From Triglochin maritima (lineage: Eukaryota; Streptophyta; Magnoliopsida; Alismatales; Juncaginaceae), in contig OY821775.1 in the NCBI GenBank assembly GCA_963682175.1, positions 37,198,053 through 37,262,052 on the forward strand: a DNA stretch of 64,000 bases. The letters are read 5' to 3'. The position numbers and the translations under genes were made by a program. Each line of letters begins with the position of its first letter. Within the stretch, counting starts at the first letter, position 1. Below, in pieces: positions 56,749-64,000 of the stretch. The notes beneath the pieces were generated by a model, which saw nothing but the letters and a program-made list of their open reading frames with translations, did no database searches and was not told where the DNA came from.

Positions 56749-57034
56749 TTGCGCCAAAATAGAAATTTAATTTTAATAAAGCTTATGTCATTATGTTATA
56801 AGTTTTAAGTTATGCTTTATGTCATTATATTATTATTATTCATTTTGATATGGTTTTATTGGAAATAGGCAAGTATTTAATAACAATCATTATACCCAAA
56901 CAATCAACCAAAAAACATAAAAAACACAAAAATATATAAAAGAAATGTAATTCATATAATGTTAAAATTTTGATCCATAAATATGTCAAAAGTCTAAAAC
57001 AAAACAATAAAAAGTAGTCTAAATAAGAAAAATG

Positions 57035-57259
57035 TGTTATGAAACCAAATGTATTATGGATGATTCACAATCCTTAACCCCCACCATTCAAGTAGATTTT
57101 TACTTTTATTAATATGGTGTAATTCAATTTATTTGGTTGTAATCCCTACTACCTCCTCATGATAGGGAGTTATTGTACACATTCGTGGAGACAATAAAAA
57201 AAATACATATCTCTCATCTCCCCCAATATTTTGTTCTTTAGATTGTTTATTTTACAACA
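57035..57259 (+). mobile_element. Copia 2, 5' LTR
   Basis: A 225-bp LTR from TGTTATGAAA to TTTTACAACA, the same family as the copia 1 LTR at 24459-24672. PBS-like CGTTATCAGCACGA follows directly (57260-57273). This junction sequence is common in short-LTR plant copia elements. Confidence 0.82.
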
Positions 57260-57273
57260 CGTTATCAGCACGA
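57260..57273 (+). other. Primer binding site of copia 2
   Basis: CGTTATCAGCACGA starts at the LTR edge. It is not the standard 3'-end tRNA-Met complement; I cannot name the primer with certainty. Confidence 0.55.
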
Positions 57274-58086
57274 GGCTCTACGATTTAAGTCTGGTGAAGC
57301 ACCCAAGGTAACCACCAGTAGACTAAACAACATAGTAGCTAAAAAGAGGTAACAACATAGACTTTCACATGCATTCTTTGAATCTATATTTTATGCACCA
57401 AATCTATCTTGTTGATGTGGTTTGTACCGTGTCATGCGGAATGATTTTCACACCCAACTGTTCTAATAATATCATTTACTTCTAGTCTAGAATATGATAT
57501 GAAATGTGACTTGTGATATGAGCAATGAGACTTCAAATTAGGAAATGTATAATCTAGACCATGCATGTTTGCATATCACTCTTTGGGACCACAAGTTATA
57601 AGTGATTCCTACGTAACATCAAAATATATTGCGATATTTTCATCTTGCATATTTATTAAAATGCAATAGCTAATTATAAAAAGAACTTGAAATGATTCAA
57701 ACATGAACAATGATAGTGGAGGCACATATATTGCAACGTATATTCGCAAATAATGGTTGTATTTCGGTTGAATATAAAGATTTCCAATCGCGTACATACG
57801 ATCCTAGGATTTGGAAACACATGTTGAGATTCTTTATCAACCTTAAGAATGACTTCAGAGATCTCTAATCTAATATAATTTTTATTGTAGTTTACATGAA
57901 AAAATAGTGTTCGTGTGTATGTGATAACCTATTTGATTTTTATTTTTATGGTGCATATGAATACTGACGTTTTCTCTGGGATATTTCAATGTCATTTATG
58001 AATTAAAATCTAATTACTTATAATGATTTATGTTTTACAACAATCCTTGATCAAGTATTGTTATTTACTTTATTGAAGCTATTATC

Positions 58087-58188
58087 ATGACAAATCTCAC
58101 CAAGCTTGAGTTCATCGCCCTTGATATATCGGGAAAGAATTACCTCCAATGGACTCTCGATGCGGAAATTCATCTTCATATAAAATAA
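58087..58188 (+). pseudogene. gag: Copia 2 gag, N-terminal fragment
   Basis: The frame MTNLTKLEFIALDISGKNYL then QWTLDAEIHL is the diagnostic N-terminus of gag in short-LTR copia elements. It ends at a TAA after 33 codons; a normal gag would be several hundred residues. It lies about 830 bp after the PBS, an unusually long leader. Confidence 0.85.
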
Positions 58189-59068
58189 TAAAAATATTGT
58201 CGGTCATAGATAATATTTTATTCCAATGAGATCTATTACTGGCATGCTCATACTATGCTTTTATTTGTACGAAAAATTCCATATTAAATGTATTTTTCAT
58301 CTGGATAGATAGAACCGATAACATTTGAAATACTAGTTTCAATAATATTTGGTGTATTTTTTTGCAAAGCTTATTTTTAATGCATCTCATTTGGTTATCA
58401 TATTATGTCACATAAAATTTTTATGTTATTTCGTTGCATCACATCTGGAAATATTATGGTTTATCATTCCAGCACATGTGATTTTTTATGCAATTATATA
58501 AATGATATAATGTAGTATATTGCAACAAAATTTGAGTTTCCATATTATGAAAGTAATTATTTACCATATGTCATGCTATCATTGAAAAGGAATCACTTTA
58601 TCCCCGAAGGCAAAAACTGTAATCTTCACAAGGTGTAATGATTTGCTATCCTCTTTGTTAAAATGATTTTAAAAAGTATTAGGATTTAATCTCATGTCAG
58701 TTTTTGTGGCTTGACAAAACATCAAGTTATTGATCAAAGTTATAGGATTTCCGATCCAATGAAGCATGAAAAGAAATAGTTACATATTTAGTAGTGCTTC
58801 TAAAATTAAATGATATATATTTCTCATGCAACTTTGTATTGATTCACTTGCTTTGTATAAGTTATATGAATTCTTAATATCATGTTGATTAAAAGTATAT
58901 GTAAAGTGGTTCAAGCATGCGATTATTACTTGTTAATTTTGATACATCACATGATCATTCACAACTAGTACGAGCATTCATTTCGTGAGCACATAATATC
59001 CATCTTGATAGATGTATATATAATACAATGTGATACATTATAGTGGAATTCGAATTACCATGTTACAA

Positions 59069-59172
59069 GTGATCATTGTTATTGAAAATGATATGCATTG
59101 GCCCAGAAGGCAAATATCTTGTGATCATTGTTATTGAAAATTATATGCATTGGCCCAGAAGACGGATATCTT
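59069..59172. repeat. 52-bp tandem duplication
   Basis: Two copies beginning GTGATCATTGTTATTGAAAA (59069 and 59121), each with TATGCATTGGCCCAGAAG, differing at a few bases. Confidence 0.88.
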
Positions 59173-60040
59173 AATATTCATGCAATGCTACCACACAAAG
59201 ATTTAGAGATTATTCATTTAAAGAGGGTTATGACATTTTATGATAATCTCTGAAGGATTAGTATGACCATCAAAGCGATGTGCAAATAACTAATTTAGTA
59301 AAAATGCACATCAATCGCTAAATCAAACCCTATGACCGGAAGACCATAGATATATAGAGTTTAGTAGTAAAGAAAAATATTTTATTGATCATTTTACGAA
59401 TTAATGACCCAATATTCCAGTAGTAGTATGGAATCAAAAACCCAAAAGTTTTGGGTTATGCATTACCGATGATTGAAGGTCATGAGAGTTGTTGGAAAAT
59501 CACGATACTTTTTTTACCTTTTTTTGTGTGCCGGAAGCACTCACTACAGAGTATCGTGAAAACAAGAGCATTGTGCAAATAAAAAGTGTGAAATAAAGAT
59601 GACTTCAATGAGACGAAACATGGCCAAAGTGCCTAAATAAATAATCTCTTATCCAGTATGTTCAAAAATCCAATATAGTGTTTGATATAATTTAGACACG
59701 GTTTATCAACATGCATATCTACCAATATTGTTTATACCAATATCATATTTCCAATACTTACTTACTTTACGTGTACAATAATGAATAGATTGTTTCCCTC
59801 CTCGAATTAAAGCCCCTGAAGGGCTAAGTTTTATTGTCCAATCCAATAATCATATATAAAATGTACATTTTCTAGCATCAGGGGAGAAACTAGGAGCTTA
59901 AAGAATACCAAGAAAATGTACTATATTGAACCTGAAGTTCGTAAGATAATATATGTACAAGTATGGTTGAACCTGAAGTTCATAAAATCATTATCGTGCA
60001 ATATCTACCAAGTAATTGTCATACGTTTTTATTGATCACA

Positions 60041-60193
60041 AAAGAGTGACAAGTCATATATTACTAGACATAAACCGCATAATATCCAACAAAAGAGTGA
60101 CAAGTCATATATTACTAGACATAAACCGCATAATATCCAACATAAGAGTGACAAGTCATGTATTACTAGACATCAACCAACACCAGAAGTTTG
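60041..60193 (+). repeat. Three 51-bp tandem repeats (17 codons)
   Basis: Units start at 60041, 60092 and 60143. The first two are nearly identical; the third differs in a handful of bases. An open frame (60016-60201) reads the unit as KRVTSHILLDINRIISN three times. The unit length is a multiple of three. Confidence 0.88.
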
Positions 60194-60714
60194 GACCATA
60201 ACATATATTATTTGTGGGTAGTCACTCTCATTGCACCTCGTAAAGAGGTTATTCCTTAAGAATATAAACCCGTAAAAATAAATACAGCTGCCAAACAAAC
60301 GATTAAAGAATTACGGGGATACAAAATGGTCAAATCCTAATATTTTGGGAAACGATGAGGATTTGATTATTATTGACGTAAAACTTGCAATCAACTGTAT
60401 GTGTTGATACGAGAGAAATTAAATAATTATTAAAATTATTGTCTACAATTTATTCGACTTCTTAACAACATGTTATCTCAACAAAAGAAAAATGGATCCA
60501 AAACCTATGATTTTATAAGAATGCCAGAAGCATTCGTATTTGATATAAACAAAAGAAGGCAAACAATATATAATAAACTCGTTCAATAAATATATTATTT
60601 GGACCTGTAGTCTTGATTTCTGAAATTATATCCCTGAAGGATACAAATAGAAATCACAATAATATTGTAATATATTATAAAGCAAGAAGTAATATAAGGG
60701 TATTCCCAGGACCC

Positions 60715-62242
60715 TGTTGGCTTTTTGGCCTTAATATATATTAATTTTGATGATTAATTAAACTAATCTTAATCAATCTACCTAATCAATCAAAGTGAGC
60801 AAACATGATTACATGCATTGTATATATATTTGTATACTTGCAATCATCTTAATAGGTTGATCAAGACAATCAAGGAAATGAGCATTGGGACAAAGATATC
60901 AAGACTCAAGACTTGTAATCAAAGCTTTGGACCAAGACATGTAACTTTGTATTTATTGAGTCCATAAGGTTTTATGTAAACTTGAGCACTAGGATTGTGT
61001 CCCATCATTCATCGGTAAACCGAACCTATTTTGGTTAACCGAATCTTGTCTAGTTCGGTCAACCGAACACCTTTCGGATACCCGAATACTTCCCACCAGT
61101 AAAACTTAGGTGTTCTCTGGAATTGCCCCAACGGAAGACCAAACCACCTTCAGTCGACCGAATAGCCCTGGACCGGTTTTGGACTTTGCTGCAATGGTCG
61201 CTCTCAAATTGAGTCCTTAGAGCCCAATTAACTTGTCTCATTTCGGACAACCGAATACCTATCGGTCAACCGATTCCTTATTGGCTTTAGGAGCCCAACG
61301 GCTATTTACACGTGACACTTGACCGTTATCGTTAAATCAATTTCCCACTGAATGTCAGCACAAAACCCGTGCTAACTTTGGTCTACCGAAGTGTACACGG
61401 GCAACCAAACTGGAGTAGATCAGAGCCCAACCAATTCTCTGTTCACCATAGAACGGTAAACCGAATAGACTTCAGTCAACCTAACTTAATTAGGGATAAA
61501 TAGATAAAAGCTACCAGAAGTTGGTGAACGGTGATCTGATACATAATCGGTCAACCGAGTTCTTAATTCAGACCAATTCTTCGGACTACCGTTTGGATAA
61601 CGGTCGACCGAATATGCCACGATTTTGGCCCGAGCTTAAGTCATATCTTGCATTCTTATTGGTCCATTTCCCCACCAACTCCCAAACGGCTAGTTGAGCT
61701 TGAAGGCTTATAAATAGGACATCATTTGTTGGTTTTGTACTTCTTGAACACTTCCTATCTATCCAATACTCAAAGTCAAATCCTCTCCATCTTCAAGCTC
61801 TCAATCCACAACACTCAAGCCTAAATTTCATCACTTGCATATCCAATTCCATATCAATATCCAAGTGTACTCAAGTGTAGAGTGTTATTTAGATTGTGAT
61901 TCCAATTCCTTATTCAAGAATCACCAAGTTGTAAAGCTTCGAGGAGGCTCCCTCTCGGGTTGTGAGAGGAGACAAGAGCGAGGCGAGGTTGTTCGCGAGG
62001 CTCGGTGTTATAAACGACGTTGATCTTAGCCCGGAAGGGAGATCGGTTAGTGGAACCGTAAGAAAGGCTCGGGGGATCGAACGAGGCTTGCGATGAGGAC
62101 TAGGACCCGGGTGTGGGTACCAAACCTCTCTAAACTACGGTGTCGACGAATTTGTGGTTTGCAATTGTCTCTTCCTTAATCCTTAGATAATTATTTTTAA
62201 TTCCACATTTATCTATCGATTAGAGGGTCATAGATCGTAACA
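60715..62242 (+). mobile_element. Family B solo LTR copy 4, TSD gaccc
   Basis: A 1528-bp LTR from TGTTGGCTTTTTGGCC to CGTAACA, with perfect gaccc at 60710-60714 and 62243-62247. It has a cluster of GGTCGACC, GGTCAACC and GGTTAACC motifs (61007-61612), TATAAATA at 61709-61716 and a conserved downstream block rich in GAGGCGAGG and CGGCCCGGAA-like sequence (61930-62110). It inserted into copia 2. Confidence 0.93.
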
Positions 62243-62247
62243 GACCC

Positions 62248-62660
62248 AACATCCATCGTGATGTTACTCATTCTCTCGTAATATGGATAATACATTCTGT
62301 TACATGATCAATTTGATATCCATATAAGATATGTTGTGACTTTAATGTTTTATAAGTCACTTAATATTGGTACTTTTATGAGAGTCCCTGAAGGACTAAT
62401 ATGACAAAGTATATTATATGATGACAAGAATCAAAAGCTGTACTATACAAATTTTGAAAAGATCACTATATGAAGAAACAAGTAAGAGTGTGCATATAAC
62501 ATCTTCAATCAAAGTCATCACGAAAAATGATACGAAGTTGATCTTAGCCATCCATATGTTTCACCTAATTCTATTTCATTGCAAGCATTTCATACTTTGC
62601 ATGAATGTGTCTATCCTTGTTTCCTTAATGGATGATCGACCTTCAAAATGACTCTCTTAT
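62248..62660 (+). mobile_element. Copia 2 interior, right part
   Basis: Continues copia 2 beyond the B solo LTR, with the same CCCTGAAGGACTAA phrase near 62385. A 77-codon frame (62418-62651) has no recognisable motif. Cut on the right by an A LTR. Confidence 0.45.
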
Positions 62661-64000
62661 TGAACGTTCTAAAATAACCGCAAGTGCACAACCACGTTGA
62701 AGCGGTGGCAAATACGGGTCGATCCACAGGGAGGTGTGTCGACTCTAGTTTGTTTGAAGGCAAGTGGGAAAAGAGGGTCTGAAGTTGTGACTACACTAAA
62801 GTAACTACGCTAAGCTAGCACAAAACAAACAAAGAAGATGAAAGCATGAGACGAGATAAAATTAAACTAAGTGATTAATACAAGAAAGCTGGAAATCAGA
62901 AATGGAAAACCCCTAAGGAGTGGGTGTGTGCACACATGTAATAAGATGGTGAACAATGCATTCAACATGCACAAATGTAGGTAGTGTTTTCTTGTATAGG
63001 AAGTATCTAAAGGTTATAGCAAAACCTATTAATCCATTCACTAACCTAGTTGATAACATTGACATATACAAGTTGGTTATTTCAGAATCTAAACAATCAT
63101 GAGAGTTGTTTAATATTTGTGGCAAAACTCATCAAGTGAAGTGTTCTACTCTAAACAAGCAAGCATACATTCACATTTATCAACACATTCCAAAATAAAG
63201 CATTCACTTCCATTCTTTAATGCATGTATGAAAAACATCATCTCCACCCCAAATGGCGATGGAACTACTCACTATTACACTACAAACTACATTAACAAAA
63301 CGAAACATTCTAATGAAAGGCAATTAAACTAAGCAAACAAGAAATATTAAATAGCTAAATGAAAGGAAACTAAACTAAAGAAACATGCATGAATTAAAAG
63401 ACAATACAATATTAAAAGAAACTAAGAAAAATTATTTTATTAACACGACTCACATTGCAAGTGACATTCTTCTCCACCTTGAGTTTTTGCTTCAAACCTT
63501 TTACTCCAAGTAGAGAGAATGCCACCAAGCAACGGATGAATACAAATGAGGAGAGGTTCTATTTATAGGTATGAAAAAATGTAACCGGGGACAATCCCCC
63601 GGTATGGGACTAATGAAACCTTCTCAGAATACACATTAACACATAACCCATGTCATGGAGAAATTGGGTCCGATTCGGAGACAAAACCACCAATTGGTGG
63701 TCACCTTTTCCCAGATCCGACCCATTTTCGGATATGTTCTTTAATTCTTCACATAGGGTGCACTCGGTTCAGTTATTGAAGTATCAGCACGAATCTAATT
63801 GCCAAAATACTCCTCATGATGGTGTGGAGTTTCTTGATTTTCACATTGGCCCTTCAGTTTTACATTCGGGTCCCCTTCTTGTGCATCTTAATCCATAAGT
63901 CTTGCAACTTAGTCCTTTTTCTTGCTTTTAGGTCATTTTATGCCTCTTCTCCTCAATCATGTTTATTTCCTGAAAATCAAACATAAAACTCATCAAAGCA
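62661..64000 (-). mobile_element. Family A LTR, cut by the window edge
   Basis: Minus orientation, starting TGAACGTTCTAAAATAACCGC, with the module CGCAAGTGCACAACCACG and GGGTCGATCCACAGGGAGG. TATA on minus (tatttata) is at 63560-63567. The palindrome is reduced to ACCACCAATTGGTGGT near 63686. It is closest to the copy at 44763-46246. Whether it is a solo LTR or one end of a full element cannot be told here. Confidence 0.85.

Larger units (their letters stand above)
58189..60714 (+). mobile_element. Copia 2 interior, decayed
   Basis: No long frame survives. Phrases such as CCCGAAGGCAAA, GCCCAGAAGGCAAA, CCCTGAAGG and CTCTGAAGGA recur at 58603, 59101, 59154, 59247, 59812 and 60630, suggesting an expanded repetitive leader or gag spacer. 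Two local tandem repeats lie at 59069 and 60041. No integrase, RT or RNase H was recognised. Confidence 0.5.

Overview
The window is nuclear DNA of a flowering plant, most likely a eudicot; I cannot name the species. The signs are a plant-type GATA zinc-finger gene with GT-AG introns, Ty1-copia and Ty3-gypsy (Athila-like) LTR retrotransposons with tRNA-iMet and tRNA-Asp primer sites, a plant L1-type LINE, CACTA, Helitron and foldback MITE sequences, a plant mobile domain (PMD) pseudogene, and AT-rich spacers. One host gene looks intact. Almost everything else is nested mobile DNA, much of it datable by target-site duplications (TSDs) that can be read directly. I saw no CRISPR, operon, rRNA or credible tRNA gene.

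Region 0-23 kb is a stack of LTR elements from four recurrent families, named here for convenience. Family A is an Athila-like LTR of about 1.4-1.6 kb that runs TGATTGACAT to CA, with a TATA box and a palindromic CCAATTGG motif. Family B is an LTR of about 1.5 kb starting TGTTGGCTTTTTGG, with clusters of GGTCGACC motifs. Family C is a third LTR, seen in both orientations at about 0.5-6.8 kb and 14.5-17.7 kb. Family D is at 47.7-49.9 kb. Solo LTRs with perfect 5-bp TSDs sit at 6973-8462, 11663-13053 (inside another A LTR, 10224-13188) and 15781-17338. An internally deleted Athila-like element with gag and tRNA-Asp PBS lies at 3675-6278, and a related element carrying an unfamiliar ORF at 17665-21152.

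Region 21-37 kb begins with a frameshifted PMD pseudogene (minus) and an array of five 27-bp palindromes inside a larger inverted repeat. A minus-strand copia follows (3' LTR 24459-24672, pol remains to about 35345). It was split by a 5.8-kb LINE with a perfect 18-bp TSD (26420-32235) and by an A solo LTR (32274-33658). A second copy of the copia's left flank lies at its right side and preserves the uninterrupted insertion site; it was itself hit by another A solo LTR (35446-36802).

Region 37-50 kb holds a copia with tRNA-iMet PBS and frameshifted gag (37615-38973), a B LTR, a nested CACTA complex, another A solo LTR, and the D LTR-like block with a diverged repeat array. Region 50-56 kb is the GATA transcription factor gene (three exons, 50757-56126), with a foldback MITE in a TA microsatellite just upstream and a Mutator-like MITE in its 4-kb first intron. 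Region 56.7-64 kb has a Helitron-type 3' end, a decayed plus-strand copia (LTR 57035-57259), a nested B solo LTR (60715-62242) and an A LTR cut by the window edge.

The genes here do not form a pathway. The window shows one transcription factor gene beside a heterochromatin-like retrotransposon nest.
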